A stretch of 64,000 nucleotides of DNA from NCBI RefSeq assembly GCF_001570365.1, contig NZ_BBYK01000045.1, positions 124,001 to 188,000 on the forward strand, in the 5' to 3' direction. Of the stretch, positions 35,206-44,936 are shown piece by piece. Positions within the stretch are counted from its first letter, which is position 1; each line of letters begins with the position of its first letter. Both the position numbers and the translations under genes were made by a program. Under the pieces are notes generated by a model, which was not told where the DNA came from, did no database searches, and saw only the letters and a list, made by a program, of their open reading frames with translations. The DNA comes from Microtetraspora fusca (GTDB lineage Bacteria > Actinomycetota > Actinomycetes > Streptosporangiales > Streptosporangiaceae).

Positions 35206-35862
35206 ATGAGCGCGCAGGCGGTACGGGCGTTCATGAGCATCGGGGAGGTGCTCGCGCTACTGCAGGGCGAGTTCCCCGACGTGACGATCTCCAAGATTCG
35301 TTTCCTGGAGGGCGAGGGGCTCATCGAGCCGCAGCGAAGTCCCTCGGGGTACCGCAAGTTCACCCACGCGGACGTCGAGCGGTTGCGCTACATCCTCACC
35401 GCGCAGCGTGACCACTACCTCCCGCTCCGCGTGATCAAGGAGAACCTCGACGAGCAGGCCGCCCGCCCACGGGCGCTGCCGCAGGAGACCGCACCCGTAC
35501 GGCTCAGCCGCGAGGAACTGCTCCGGTCCGCCGACATCGACGAGGACACCCTCGCCGAGCTGGAGAGCTTCGGCCTGGTGGTCGCCGTGGCCCGCTGGTA
35601 CGACGCCGACGCCCTGGAGATCGCCCGCAGCGTGGGCTCGCTGGCCAGATTCGGCCTGCACGCCCGCCACCTGCGCATGGTCCGGGCCGCGGCCGAGCGT
35701 GAGGCGAGCCTGGTCGAGCAGGTCGTGGCCCCGCTGCTGCGCCGCCGGGCGCCCGGCGCGATCGGTCAGGCCGAGGAGACCGCACGGGAAATATCCGGAC
35801 TTCTCCTCGAATTGCACACTGCGTTGCTTCGTGGCAGTGTTCGCCGCGTTCTGGGGCAGTGA
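35206..35862 (+). CDS. MerR-family regulator, FtsR / Rv1828-like
   Basis: 218 residues. The N-terminal winged helix begins MSIGEVLALLQGEFPDVTIS and contains SPSGYRKFTHADVERLRYI. The remainder is helical and has no heavy-metal cysteines. Orthologues in corynebacteria (FtsR) activate ftsZ. It is the second gene of the garA block, 25 bases after garA, so probably cotranscribed. Confidence 0.85.
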   Translation: MSAQAVRAFMSIGEVLALLQGEFPDVTISKIRFLEGEGLIEPQRSPSGYRKFTHADVERLRYILTAQRDHYLPLRVIKENLDEQAARPRALPQETAPVRLSREELLRSADIDEDTLAELESFGLVVAVARWYDADALEIARSVGSLARFGLHARHLRMVRAAAEREASLVEQVVAPLLRRRAPGAIGQAEETAREISGLLLELHTALLRGSVRRVLGQ

Positions 35863-35905
35863 CCGGGCCGACCCGCAGCGGGTGTTACGTTGAAGGCCTG
35901 GTGAT

Positions 35906-36406
35906 ATGCCGCGCCACTTTGAGACGGAGTCGCCCGTGTTGCAGATGGAGGTCGTGGGGGTTCGCGTTGAGATGCCCACCAACCAGCCGATCGTCCTCCT
36001 GAAGGAGACGAACGGCGATCGGTACCTGCCGATCTGGATCGGCATGACCGAGGCGACGGCCATCGCGCTCGCCCAGGCGGAGGAACCACCGCCGCGCCCG
36101 CTCACTCATGATCTGTTCCGTGACGTGCTGGAGGCGCTGGGGGTGCGCCTGCGCACGGTCAACATCGTCGCGCTACGCGACCAGATCTTCTTCGCCGATC
36201 TGGTGTTCTCGAACGGGGTGGAGGTGAGCGCCCGGCCCTCGGACTCGATCGCGCTCGCGCTCCGCACCGGAGCGACGATCTACGCCAGTGAGGAGGTCCT
36301 CAGGGAGGCCGGCGTGAGCATGCCGGACGACCAGGAGGACGAGGTGGAGAAGTTCCGAGAGTTCCTCGACAACATCACGCCCGAGGACTTCGGGCGTGCC
36401 GGGTAG
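35906..36406 (+). CDS. Bifunctional nuclease (DUF151) family protein
   Basis: 166 residues. Core motifs VVGVRVEMPTNQPIVLL, YLPIWIGMTEA and ARPSDSIALALR fit the BFN/DUF151 family, whose plant member cleaves RNA and DNA. Role in bacteria is unknown. Start may be ATG 35906 or the in-frame GTG 35936, which has a better ribosome site (GGAG) and gives the usual family length. Third gene of the garA block (Rv1829-like). Confidence 0.85.
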   Translation: MPRHFETESPVLQMEVVGVRVEMPTNQPIVLLKETNGDRYLPIWIGMTEATAIALAQAEEPPPRPLTHDLFRDVLEALGVRLRTVNIVALRDQIFFADLVFSNGVEVSARPSDSIALALRTGATIYASEEVLREAGVSMPDDQEDEVEKFREFLDNITPEDFGRAG

Positions 36407-36454
36407 GGGTTGATTTCGGGAATTTAACGCTTCACGACGCGCCGTGCGGGGTCG

Positions 36455-36483
36455 TTGACTGAGAATGTCCCCGGTCCTACGGT
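36455..36483 (+). promoter_or_regulatory. Predicted promoter of second merR gene
   Basis: TTGACT, exactly 17 bases, TACGGT. The GTG start is 75 bases downstream. Confidence 0.55.
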
Positions 36484-36557
36484 GCAAGGGAATCCACGGT
36501 TGTAATTCACGAACCCCCAGATCAGACCGTGGGATGAGAGAAAGCCGGAGGTCCGCA

Positions 36558-37175
36558 GTGGCGGTCAGCAGCGGCGAGGGTAAAGCGGCCGACCAGCATG
36601 ATCCGGCCCGTCAGTCAGCGCGAGAGCGCGCCGGTGAGCAGGGCCTGCTGTTCGACGAGCGACCGATGAGACTGCCCGACGACATCGGGTACCGCGGTCC
36701 CACCGCCTGCGCGGCGGCCGGCATCACCTACCGCCAGCTCGACTACTGGGCCCGGACGGAGCTGGTCCTGCCGACCATAAGAGCCGCGCACGGATCCGGC
36801 TCCCAGCGCCTGTACAGCTTCCGCGACATTCTCGTGCTCAAGGTCGTCAAACGTCTCCTGGACACCGGAGTCTCGCTCCAGCAGATCCGCACCGCCGTAC
36901 AGCATCTCCGGGACAGGGGAGTCAACGACCTCGCCCAGATCACTCTGATGAGCGACGGCGTCAGCGTGTACGAGTGCACGTCGCCCGACGAGGTCATCGA
37001 CCTGCTCCAGGGCGGTCAGGGAGTGTTCGGCATCGCCCTCGGGCGCGTCTGGCGCGAGGTCGAGGGCTCGCTGGCCGAGCTGCCGGGCGAGCGGGCCGAG
37101 TCCGGCTCGGACCCGGAGGCCGACCATCCGGCCGACGAGCTGGCCCGGCGCAGGAAGTCCCGCAAGACCGGCTGA
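36558..37175 (+). CDS. MerR-family regulator, Rv1830-like
   Basis: 205 residues. About 45 disordered residues precede the winged helix (YRGPTACAAAGITYRQLDYW, SGSQRLYSFRDILVLKVVKRLLD). The C-terminal half is helical with a ligand-domain-like section. GTG start has GGAGG at ideal spacing; an in-frame ATG at 36534 is less likely. Fourth gene of the conserved block. Confidence 0.85.
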   Translation: MAVSSGEGKAADQHDPARQSARERAGEQGLLFDERPMRLPDDIGYRGPTACAAAGITYRQLDYWARTELVLPTIRAAHGSGSQRLYSFRDILVLKVVKRLLDTGVSLQQIRTAVQHLRDRGVNDLAQITLMSDGVSVYECTSPDEVIDLLQGGQGVFGIALGRVWREVEGSLAELPGERAESGSDPEADHPADELARRRKSRKTG

Positions 37176-37324
37176 GAGCCGCGAGTGAGAGCCCCGCGAC
37201 ACGCGGAGGCCGCCCCCGGCGTACCCGCCGGAGAAGACCGCCGGTGATTCGGCTGCGGATCGGGTCAGAATCCGCGAGACCTGGTGAATGCTCCGCCTCG
37301 GGGTAGGCGGTAGAGTGACGAAAG

Positions 37325-37550
37325 CCGACGACCCTGTGCGGGAGAGACCTCTTTTGCGGAGGCGCCGAAGGAGCAACCCTCCCCGGAATCTCTCAGGCAT
37401 CCCGTACCGCACGGGAGAGGCAACTCTGGAAAGCAGCACGTCCACCAGGCGTGCTCACCGACGGTGCAAGCCCTACGGGGTGAAGCTCTCAGGTCGTTGT
37501 CCCGCCGCCGGTCGGCTGGTCGCGATGACAGAGGGGGAGACCTGGCGCAC
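37325..37550 (+). ncRNA. Tandem glycine riboswitch
   Basis: First aptamer: GGGAGAGACC, then GGCGCCGAAGGAGCAA, then AATCTCTCAGGCA. Second aptamer: GACGGTGCAAGCCC, then GAAGCTCTCAGGT and GATGACAGAGGGG. The two are joined by a short linker, as in other glycine riboswitches. It lies directly before gcvP, so it should turn on glycine cleavage when glycine is high. Ends are approximate. Confidence 0.9.
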
Positions 37551-37593
37551 GCGTGCGCCCCCGAGGTCTCGACCTGCCGCAGGAGGCTTGCAC

Positions 37594-40452
37594 ATGACCG
37601 ACCGGTCACCACTTCGCGATCTTTCCGGCCCGCCCTTCGCGGCCCGTCACATCGGCCCCTCCGACGACGACCAGGCCCGCATGCTGGAGGCCGTCGGATA
37701 CGCCTCCGTGGCCGACCTGGTGGCCGTCGCCGTACCCGAGGCGATCAGGACCACGACGCCGCTCGCGCTGCCCGAGGCGGCGAGCGAGACGGACGCGCTG
37801 GCCGAGCTGCGGGCGATCGCGGGCCGCAACCGCGTGCTCACCTCGATGATCGGCCTCGGCTACCACGACACGATCACGCCGGGCGTCATCTTGCGCAACG
37901 TGCTGGAGAACCCGGGCTGGTACACGGCGTACACGCCGTACCAGCCGGAGATCTCGCAGGGGCGGCTGGAGGCGCTGCTCAACTTCCAGACGGCGATCAC
38001 CGACCTGACCGGCCTCGACGTGGCCGGGGCCTCGCTCCTGGACGAGGGCACCGCCGCGGCCGAGGCGATGACCCTGGCCCGCCGGGCGAGCAAGGTCAAG
38101 AGCGACGTCTTCGTGGTCGACACCGACGCGCTGCCGCAGACCAAGGCGGTCCTCGCGACCCGGGCCGAGCCGCTCGGCATCACCGTCGTCGAGGCGAACC
38201 TCGCCGACCCCGGCGTCGCGCTGCCCGAGTGCTTCGGCGTGCTGGTGCAGTACCCCGGGGCGAGCGGGCGGGTGGCGGGCTTCCGCGCGCTGGCCGAGCG
38301 GGCGCACGCGGCGGGCGCGCAGGTGATCGCCGCCGCCGACCTGCTCGCGCTGACGCTGCTGGCGTCGCCCGGCGAACTGGGCGCGGACATCGCCGTCGGC
38401 TCCTCCCAGCGGTTCGGCGTCCCCCTCGGCTTCGGCGGCCCGCACGCGGCGTACATGGCCGTACGCGAGGGCCTCCAGCGGCAGATGCCCGGACGCCTGG
38501 TCGGCGTCTCCGTCGACGCGGACGGGCGGCCCGCCTACCGGCTCGCGCTGCAGACCCGTGAGCAGCACATCCGCAGGGAGAAGGCGACCAGCAACATCTG
38601 CACCGCGCAGGTCCTGCTCGCCGTCATGGCCTCCATGTACGCCGTCTACCACGGCCCGGACGGCCTGCGGCGGATCGCCCAGCGCGTCCACCGCCACGCG
38701 GCCGTGCTCGCCGCCGGGCTGCGTCAGGGCGGCGTCGAGGTCGTGCACGAGAAGTTCTTCGACACCGTCCTGGCCCGCGTCCCCGGGCGCGCCGCCCAGG
38801 TCGTCGCCGCTGCCGAGGCGGCGGGCGTCAACCTCCGGCTCGTGGACGCCGACCACGTGGCGGCCGCCTGCGACGAGAAGACCGCGGCCGAGCACCTGGA
38901 GACCGTGTGGGCGGCCTTCGGCGTGCCCGGCTCCACCGACGGCGTCGCCATCGACGACCTGGACCGGGTGACCGAGGACGCGCTGCCGGCCGACCTCGCC
39001 CGGACCGGTGACTTCCTGACCCACCCGGTGTTCCACTCGTACCGGTCCGAGACGGCGATGCTGCGCTACCTGCGTCGGCTCCAGGACAAGGACGTCGCCC
39101 TCGACCGCTCGATGATCCCGCTCGGCTCCTGCACCATGAAGCTGAACGCGACCACCGAGATGGAGCCGATCACCTGGCCGGAGTTCGCCGGCATCCACCC
39201 CTTCGTCCCGGCCGAGCAGGCGGCGGGCTACGTCGAGCTGATCGAGACCCTCGAGGGCTGGCTCGCCGAGGTCACCGGCTACGACGCGGTGTCGATCCAG
39301 CCGAACGCCGGCTCCCAGGGCGAGTTCGCCGGGCTGCTCGCCATCCGCGCCTACCACCAGGCGCGCGGCGAGGGCGGCCGGGACGTCTGCCTGATCCCGT
39401 CGTCCGCGCACGGCACCAACGCGGCCAGCGCGGTCATGGCCGGGATGCGGGTCGTTGTCGTCGCCTGCGACGACAACGGCAACGTCGACCTCGCCGACCT
39501 GGCCGCCAAGATCGACAAGCATCGCGACGCGCTCGCCGCGATCATGGTGACGTACCCGTCCACCCACGGGGTGTACGAGGAGACGATCGTCGAGATCTGC
39601 GCGCGGGTCCACGAGGCCGGGGGACAGGTCTACGTCGACGGCGCCAACCTCAACGCCCTCGTCGGCCTGGCCCGGCTCGGCGAGTTCGGCGCGGACGTCA
39701 GCCACCTCAACCTGCACAAGACGTTCTGCATCCCGCACGGCGGTGGCGGGCCGGGTGTCGGGCCGGTGGCGGTCAAGGGTCACCTCGCCCCCTACCTCCC
39801 CGGCCGGGGCTCGGGCGCCGTCTCCGCCGCGCCGTACGGCTCCGCGGGCATCCTGCCCATCTCCTGGGCGTACATCAGGATGATGGGCGGCGAGGGGCTG
39901 CGCCAGGCGACCGAGCAGGCGATCCTCTCGGCGAACTACCTGGCCCGGCGGCTCGCCCCGCACTACCCGGTGCTGTACACCGGGCGGGACGGCCTCGTCG
40001 CGCACGAGTGCATCGTCGACCTGCGGCAGATCACCAAGGAGACCGGCGTCACCGTGGACGACGTGGCCAAGCGGCTGATCGACTACGGGTTCCACGCGCC
40101 GACGATGTCGTTCCCGGTCGCCGGCACGCTGATGATCGAGCCCACGGAGAGCGAGGACCTGGCCGAGCTGGACCGCTTCGTCGAGGCCATGGTCGCCATC
40201 CGCGGCGAGATCGCCCGCGTCGCCTCAGGGGAGTACGACCGGACGGACAACCCGCTGCGCAACGCGCCGCACACGGCCGCCTGCCTGGTCGCCGACGAGT
40301 GGCAGCACCCGTACTCGCGCACGGTCGCGGCCTACCCCGTGCCCGCGCTGCGGGAGAACAAGTACTGGTCGCCGGTCCGCCGCATCGACCAGGCGTACGG
40401 GGACCGCAACCTCGTCTGCTCCTGCCCTCCCCTGGAGGCGTACGAGGACTGA
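37594..40452 (+). CDS. gcvP: Glycine dehydrogenase (decarboxylating), P-protein
   Basis: 952 residues, the full single-chain form with both halves. It decarboxylates glycine and passes the aminomethyl group to lipoyl H-protein. PLP is bound by Lys709 in [17 protein letters not shown]. The other cleavage-system genes (gcvT, gcvH) are not in the window. Start: ATG with AGGAGG 8 bases before; the open frame upstream covers the riboswitch and is not coding. A long hairpin follows the stop. Confidence 0.97.
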   Translation: MTDRSPLRDLSGPPFAARHIGPSDDDQARMLEAVGYASVADLVAVAVPEAIRTTTPLALPEAASETDALAELRAIAGRNRVLTSMIGLGYHDTITPGVILRNVLENPGWYTAYTPYQPEISQGRLEALLNFQTAITDLTGLDVAGASLLDEGTAAAEAMTLARRASKVKSDVFVVDTDALPQTKAVLATRAEPLGITVVEANLADPGVALPECFGVLVQYPGASGRVAGFRALAERAHAAGAQVIAAADLLALTLLASPGELGADIAVGSSQRFGVPLGFGGPHAAYMAVREGLQRQMPGRLVGVSVDADGRPAYRLALQTREQHIRREKATSNICTAQVLLAVMASMYAVYHGPDGLRRIAQRVHRHAAVLAAGLRQGGVEVVHEKFFDTVLARVPGRAAQVVAAAEAAGVNLRLVDADHVAAACDEKTAAEHLETVWAAFGVPGSTDGVAIDDLDRVTEDALPADLARTGDFLTHPVFHSYRSETAMLRYLRRLQDKDVALDRSMIPLGSCTMKLNATTEMEPITWPEFAGIHPFVPAEQAAGYVELIETLEGWLAEVTGYDAVSIQPNAGSQGEFAGLLAIRAYHQARGEGGRDVCLIPSSAHGTNAASAVMAGMRVVVVACDDNGNVDLADLAAKIDKHRDALAAIMVTYPSTHGVYEETIVEICARVHEAGGQVYVDGANLNALVGLARLGEFGADVSHLNLHKTFCIPHGGGGPGVGPVAVKGHLAPYLPGRGSGAVSAAPYGSAGILPISWAYIRMMGGEGLRQATEQAILSANYLARRLAPHYPVLYTGRDGLVAHECIVDLRQITKETGVTVDDVAKRLIDYGFHAPTMSFPVAGTLMIEPTESEDLAELDRFVEAMVAIRGEIARVASGEYDRTDNPLRNAPHTAACLVADEWQHPYSRTVAAYPVPALRENKYWSPVRRIDQAYGDRNLVCSCPPLEAYED

Positions 40453-40461
40453 GCGAAGCGA

Positions 40462-40527
40462 GCGCGGGGAGGATCCGCCGGCCCGGAACGGAAGCCGGCC
40501 ACCATCATGCGGATGTCCTCCCCGCGC
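40462..40527 (+). terminator. Terminator hairpin after gcvP
   Basis: Long stem GCGCGGGGAGGA...TCCGC pairing with GCGGA..TCCTCCCCGCGC (2-base bulge), with an inner CCGGC/GCCGG hairpin. Begins 9 bases after the stop. Confidence 0.75.
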
Positions 40528-40579
40528 GGGCCCACCGGTCGTTAGGATCTTGCCGATCCCCGACTTTGGAGGGCCCGGC

Positions 40580-41092
40580 ATGACGGCCACCGACCCCGGA
40601 CGGCAGATCGACCACGCACGCCGGCTGGCCGAGGCGGGCGATCTCGACGCCGCCGCCGCGATCTTCGCGGAGGTCGCGGCCGAAGGAGACGAGCCCGACC
40701 GGCACGAGGGCGCGGCGGGGCTCTCCGCCGTCGCCGAGCGGATGGCCGAGCGGCTGCTGGAGGACGGCGAGCCGGGGCAGGCCGCCGACCTCCTGCTGCG
40801 CGCCCTGTCCGTGCCCGGCGTCGCCGAGCCCGCCCGGCTGCGGATCCTGCTCGGCCTCGCCCACCTGGACATGGCCTGCGGGGAGTTCGCCGGAGCGGTC
40901 GAGGAGGGCGACGGCGCCGACGCCGGCACCGGGGCGCTCGCCATCGAGCTGCTCGCCCGCGTCCTGCCGCTGCGCGGCCGGGACGGCGACGCCGAGACCG
41001 TCTGGCGGTACGGCCTCGCCCACCCCGACACGGCGCTGGCCGAGGAGGTGCGGCTCCGCCTCACCAGGGACGTGCGCCCCTCGGTAACCTGA
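40580..41092 (+). CDS. Small helical, TPR-like protein
   Basis: 170 residues, nearly all alpha-helical with Ala/Leu/Glu repeats of about 34 residues (ARRLAEAGDLDAAAAIFAEVA, then LEDGEPGQAADLLLRALSV), so a tetratricopeptide-like array that would bind another protein. GGAGG precedes the ATG at 40580. The partner is unknown. Its 3' end contains the promoter of the next gene. Confidence 0.7.
   Translation: MTATDPGRQIDHARRLAEAGDLDAAAAIFAEVAAEGDEPDRHEGAAGLSAVAERMAERLLEDGEPGQAADLLLRALSVPGVAEPARLRILLGLAHLDMACGEFAGAVEEGDGADAGTGALAIELLARVLPLRGRDGDAETVWRYGLAHPDTALAEEVRLRLTRDVRPSVT
41085..41090 (+). promoter_or_regulatory. Predicted -10 hexamer inside the previous gene's stop
   Basis: TAACCT lies 7 bases before the GTG at 41098 and overlaps the stop of the TPR-like gene, so the hydrolase may have its own leaderless transcript. 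Confidence 0.35.
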
Positions 41093-41097
41093 CCCCG

Positions 41098-41694
41098 GTG
41101 GAGCTACAGACACCGCACGGCCCGGGAAGGGCCGAGGTGGACGAGGCGGCCGACCCGCGGCTGCTGCTCGTCCTCACGCACGGCTCGGCCGGGGGAGTCG
41201 ACGCGCCCGACCTGCTCGCCGTACGCGACGCCGTCCTGGCCATCGGGGGGACGGTCGTCCGGGTGACCCAGCCGTTCCGGCTCAGGGGCGCCCGCGCGCC
41301 GGGCTCGGCCGCGCGGCAGGACGAGGCGTGGATCGCGATGATCGAGGAGTTGCGGGCCCGCCATCCGGAGCTGCCCCTCGTGCAGGGCGGGCGGAGCAAC
41401 GGCGCGCGGGTCGCCTGCCGTACCGCCCGGGCGGTGGGGGCCGACGCGGTGGTCGCGCTGGCTTTCCCGCTGCACCCGCCGGGCAAGCCGGAACGTTCCA
41501 GAGCGGACGAGCTGCGGCAGGCGGGTACGGACGTTCTGGTGATCAATGGAGATCGTGACCCGTTCGGGGTGCCCGAGGCGTCCGACGCGGCACGGCTCGT
41601 GGTGCTGCCGGGTGAGGGGCACGATCTGAAGAAGGACCCCGCCCGGGTGGGCGAGGAAGTGGCCCGGTGGCTGCTGGCGCGGGTGCGGGCCTGA
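41098..41694 (+). CDS. Alpha/beta hydrolase of the KANL3/Tex30-like family
   Basis: 198 residues. Nucleophile Ser in GGRSNGARVA near residue 100, acid in NGDRDPFG near 158 and His in GEGHDLKK near 175. Such small hydrolases lack a cap domain and their substrates are unknown. GTG start. Confidence 0.85.
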   Translation: MELQTPHGPGRAEVDEAADPRLLLVLTHGSAGGVDAPDLLAVRDAVLAIGGTVVRVTQPFRLRGARAPGSAARQDEAWIAMIEELRARHPELPLVQGGRSNGARVACRTARAVGADAVVALAFPLHPPGKPERSRADELRQAGTDVLVINGDRDPFGVPEASDAARLVVLPGEGHDLKKDPARVGEEVARWLLARVRA

Positions 41695-41797
41695 GCCGGA
41701 TCGGGCCGCGACGACCTACCTGAGCCCGTCGCCGGACGGGGCGACGGGAAGGGGCCCGGCTGGACGGACCAGCCGGGTGACCCGGCCGCGACGGCGA

Positions 41798-41998
41798 TCA
41801 GGCGGCGCTGGAGGCCAGGTCGGTCGGGCGGTGCGGGGCGATGGCGACGCCATCGGGCAGCAGCTCGCCGGTGTCCTCGAAGAGGACGACGCCGTTGCAC
41901 AGCAGGCTCCACCCCTGCTCCGGGTGGGCCGCGATGGTGCGGGCCGCTTCGCGGTCCTTCGCATCCGGGCTCGGACAGGACGGGCTATGAGGGCACAT
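41798..41998 (-). CDS. DUF5999 family protein
   Basis: 66 residues. It starts MCPHSPSCPSPD, with three cysteines in the first ten residues that could bind a metal, and has the conserved block HPEQGWSLLCNGVVLFEDTG. The family is found throughout actinomycetes and has no known role. GGAG precedes the ATG. Confidence 0.85.
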   Translation of the reverse strand: MCPHSPSCPSPDAKDREAARTIAAHPEQGWSLLCNGVVLFEDTGELLPDGVAIAPHRPTDLASSAA

Positions 41999-42070
41999 CG
42001 CCGGGGCTCCGTGTCTTATCGTTCGCCCGCACGCGGGGCGGCGGGCGTCTCGGGTTGGTGTGACTGACAG

Positions 42071-42094
42071 CACATTGGTGCCAACACCAGTGTG
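42071..42094. promoter_or_regulatory. 10-bp inverted repeat, possible operator
   Basis: CACATTGGTG, 4 bases, CACCAGTGTG (one mismatch). About 75 bases upstream of the DUF5999 gene. Confidence 0.4.
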
Positions 42095-42102
42095 CCGCCC
42101 GC

Positions 42103-42116
42103 TCGCCACGTGGCGA
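42103..42116. promoter_or_regulatory. Perfect 14-bp palindrome TCGCCACGTGGCGA
   Basis: No gap in the middle, next to the previous inverted repeat. Size and symmetry suit a dimeric regulator. Confidence 0.4.
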
Positions 42117-42477
42117 CATAGTCCGTTAGGACGGTTTCGGCCGGTCCTGGGGAGGGGGCCGGGGGCGCCCGCGCGGGTTCCGCTCACCACGTTGTGAGCT
42201 ATTCCACAAGATTGCCCCAGGGAAGATAACGGTCCAAGCTCGACACGCCGTCCGTCTGATAACCGGCGGATTACGGTTCACCGCGCCGCCTCCACGGCGT
42301 ACGCGAGGTCACCCGGCGGCCGGGTCTCGACCGGTTGCTCAGGCGTCACAGTGGGCGCGGACCGCACCCAGGGCCGGCCGTCGTGCGGGCGCGTCGCCCC
42401 TCCTCGCCCCGGCGGCCAAGGCCCGCGCGGCCTCTCGCCCTGGGGCGATCCCGCGTGAAGTTTCCCTAAAGAAAACG

Positions 42478-42507
42478 TTGACCATCAGGGGCGTGTGTAA
42501 GTAACTT
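42478..42507 (+). promoter_or_regulatory. Predicted promoter of sugar ABC importer operon
   Basis: TTGACC, 18 bases, TAACTT. The first start codon is about 190 bases downstream, so a long leader is predicted. Confidence 0.5.
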
Positions 42508-42696
42508 CCAGTCAACGCGGTGACCTTGGCGGACATTTTCCTACATGTGAGGGTTGGAGGACGTCACGTCGAGGACCGAAAACCCGCACGACGTCGCCCT
42601 GTTCGTCCTGTTCGTCGCCTGGGCCGGACCTCGAGCCACGTAGTGGATCCGACCCTCGGTGAGATCGAACGGACCTGCGGGCCGAAGGGAAGTCTC

Positions 42697-43989
42697 ATGA
42701 AGAGAAGGTGGATCGCGGGGGCGATCGGGGTGCTCGCGGTGGCGCTGGCGGCCTGCGCGCCGGGCGGCGGCGCGTCCGACCAGGGTGACAAGTCGGGCGC
42801 CGACAAGGTCACGATCAGTCTGTGGTCGTGGCGCGTCGAGGACGTCAAGGCGTACGAGAAGATCCTCGCCAAGTTCGAGGAGTCGCACCCGAAGATCCAC
42901 GTCGAGTTCAAGCCGTTCCAGGCCACCGAGTACAACAACATCCTGGCGACGGGCCTGTCCGGCAGCGCCGGGCCGGACGTCGCCCAGCTCCGGGCGTACG
43001 GCGGGCTCCAGCCGCTGGTCGAGGCGGACCAGCTCCTGCCGCTGGACGACAAGGTGGACGCGCTGTCCGGCTTCGACGCGAAGCTGCTGGAAGGTGCCAA
43101 GGGCCACACGGACGGCAAGATCTACGGCGTTCCGTTCGCGTACCAGACGCTCCAGGTGCTCTACAACAAGAAGCTCTTCAGTGACAACGGCATCCAGCCG
43201 CCCGCCACCTGGGACGACATGATCGCGGCGGCCAAGAAGCTGAAGGCGGCCGGGATCACGCCGTTCGCCGTCGCGGCCGGCCCCGACGCCACCTGGACGC
43301 TGCCGATCGTCCATGAGATCTTCGGCAATGCCCGCTACGGCAGCACCGCCTTCCGGGACGCGCTGGTCAAGGGCGAGAAGAAGTTCACCGACCCCGACTT
43401 CACGGCGTCCATCAAGCTGATCAAGGACCTGGAGCCGTACTTCCCCAAGGACGTGGTGGCCGTCAAGATCCCCGACGTCCAGGCGCTGTTCGTCACGGGG
43501 AAGGCCGCGATGTACCCGACGGGCACCTTCGACCTGGCGCCCGTGCTCAAGGCCGACCCGAACCTGGAGGTCGGCCTCTTCCAGGTGCCGCCGCCGTCCG
43601 GCTCCCCGGTGACCACGCCGGTCACGCCGGGCTGGGCCGACGGCTCGTTCGGTGTCAACGCCAAGTCGGCCCACCAGGCCGAGGCGCTCGAACTGGTCAA
43701 GTGGATGGCGACGCCGGAGTTCGGACAGCTCTACGCGACCGAGCTGAAGCAGCTCTCCGCGGTCCCCGGGGTCACGCCGTCGGACCCGCTGCTGGCCGAG
43801 ATGGCCAAGAACTACGCCGACAACGGCGCGCCGTACACGCTGCTCGTGAACTTCCGGTACGGCCAGCCGAACGGTGACGCGGTCTTCCGCGACGAGGTGC
43901 AGAAGATGCTCACGGGACAGACCGACCCCGAGGCGGTCGCCGCGAGCGTGCAGAAGGGCGTCGAGCAGTGGTTCAAGCCAGGGAACTGA
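42697..43989 (+). CDS. Sugar ABC importer substrate-binding lipoprotein
   Basis: 430 residues. Lipoprotein signal with lipobox LAAC near residue 19. The body is a type I binding protein of the MalE/CUT1 class (ITISLWSWRVEDVK start, GSAGPDVAQL, GKIYGVPFAYQT). It delivers oligosaccharide or other sugar to the permeases that follow. Sugar unknown. AAGGGAAG lies before the ATG. Confidence 0.9.
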   Translation: MKRRWIAGAIGVLAVALAACAPGGGASDQGDKSGADKVTISLWSWRVEDVKAYEKILAKFEESHPKIHVEFKPFQATEYNNILATGLSGSAGPDVAQLRAYGGLQPLVEADQLLPLDDKVDALSGFDAKLLEGAKGHTDGKIYGVPFAYQTLQVLYNKKLFSDNGIQPPATWDDMIAAAKKLKAAGITPFAVAAGPDATWTLPIVHEIFGNARYGSTAFRDALVKGEKKFTDPDFTASIKLIKDLEPYFPKDVVAVKIPDVQALFVTGKAAMYPTGTFDLAPVLKADPNLEVGLFQVPPPSGSPVTTPVTPGWADGSFGVNAKSAHQAEALELVKWMATPEFGQLYATELKQLSAVPGVTPSDPLLAEMAKNYADNGAPYTLLVNFRYGQPNGDAVFRDEVQKMLTGQTDPEAVAASVQKGVEQWFKPGN

Positions 43990-44936
43990 CCGTTCCCCGA
44001 CGTCGCGCGGTACGTACCGGCACCGGCCGCCGGTACGTGCCGCGGTGGCGGGTGCTGGCCGTCTTCCTGCTGCCCGCGTTCCTGCTCTACTCGGCTTTCA
44101 TCGTCTATCCACTGGTGAGCGCGCTCGACTACAGCTTCTTCGAGTGGCGCGGGATCCGGCAGATGGGGTTCGCCGGGCTCGACAACTACCGGGACCTGCT
44201 CAGCGTCTACCCGTACGACCAGCAGCTGTGGCGGGCGTTCGCGCACAACGCCCTGTTCTTCGTCGGGACGATGCTGATCCAGAACACGGTCGGGCTGCTC
44301 TTCGCCCTCCTGCTGTTCCGGTACGGCCGCGGCAAGCGGTTCCTGCAGGCCGCGTTCACCACGCCGTACCTGGTGGACCCGCTGGTCGTCGGCTACCTGT
44401 GGAGCCTGCTGCTCAACCCGACGTTCGGCCCGATCAACTCGCTGCTCGAGGCGGTCGGGCTGGACTCGTGGGCATTGCCCTGGCTGGGTGACACGCGTAC
44501 GGCGCTGCCGATCGTCATCCTGGTCAACGCGTGGCAGTGGGTGGGCTTCCCCATGCTGATGTTCTCCGCCGCGCTCGCCGGGATCCCCGCCGAGTACCAC
44601 GAGGCGGCCCGCGTCGACGGCGCGTCGGCGTGGCAGTCGTTCCGGCGGGTGACGCTGCCGCTGCTCACCCCGGCGATCGGCGTGGTGAGCGTGCTGACGT
44701 TCATCGGCAACTTCAACGCCTTCGGTCTGGTCTACGCGATGGCGGGTTCGACCGGATCTCCGGCGGGTTCGACCGACGTGCTCGGTCTGCTGTTCTACCG
44801 CGTCGCGTTCGTGGAGGGCGGCGTGGAGGCGATCGGGCGGTCGTCGGCGCTCGCCGTGCTGATGTTCGTGTTCATCTTCGGGGTGTCGCTGCTGGCGACC
44901 TCGTACTTCCGCCGCCGGGAAAGGAGGCTGGTGTGA
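43968..44936 (+). CDS. Sugar ABC importer permease, MalF-like
   Basis: 322 residues, six membrane helices after a basic N-terminus. The EAA loop that contacts the ATPase is EAARVDGASAWQSFRRVTLP near residue 210. The GTG start overlaps the binding-protein gene by 22 bases, so translation is coupled. Confidence 0.92.
   Translation: MVQARELTVPRRRAVRTGTGRRYVPRWRVLAVFLLPAFLLYSAFIVYPLVSALDYSFFEWRGIRQMGFAGLDNYRDLLSVYPYDQQLWRAFAHNALFFVGTMLIQNTVGLLFALLLFRYGRGKRFLQAAFTTPYLVDPLVVGYLWSLLLNPTFGPINSLLEAVGLDSWALPWLGDTRTALPIVILVNAWQWVGFPMLMFSAALAGIPAEYHEAARVDGASAWQSFRRVTLPLLTPAIGVVSVLTFIGNFNAFGLVYAMAGSTGSPAGSTDVLGLLFYRVAFVEGGVEAIGRSSALAVLMFVFIFGVSLLATSYFRRRERRLV

Larger units (their letters stand above)
41999..42696. 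other. Intergenic region with two palindromes and the sugar-importer promoter
   Basis: About 700 bases without a gene, between the DUF5999 gene (minus) and the importer (plus). It holds the inverted repeats at 42071-42116 and the promoter at 42478-42507. Small open frames lack coding bias. An AGTTTC..GAAAAC dyad at about 42459-42478 adjoins the promoter and could be the operator for the RpiR regulator. Confidence 0.5.

Noticed and set aside
37606-40095. 829-codon minus-strand frame
   Set aside because: Antisense of gcvP, which has all expected motifs.
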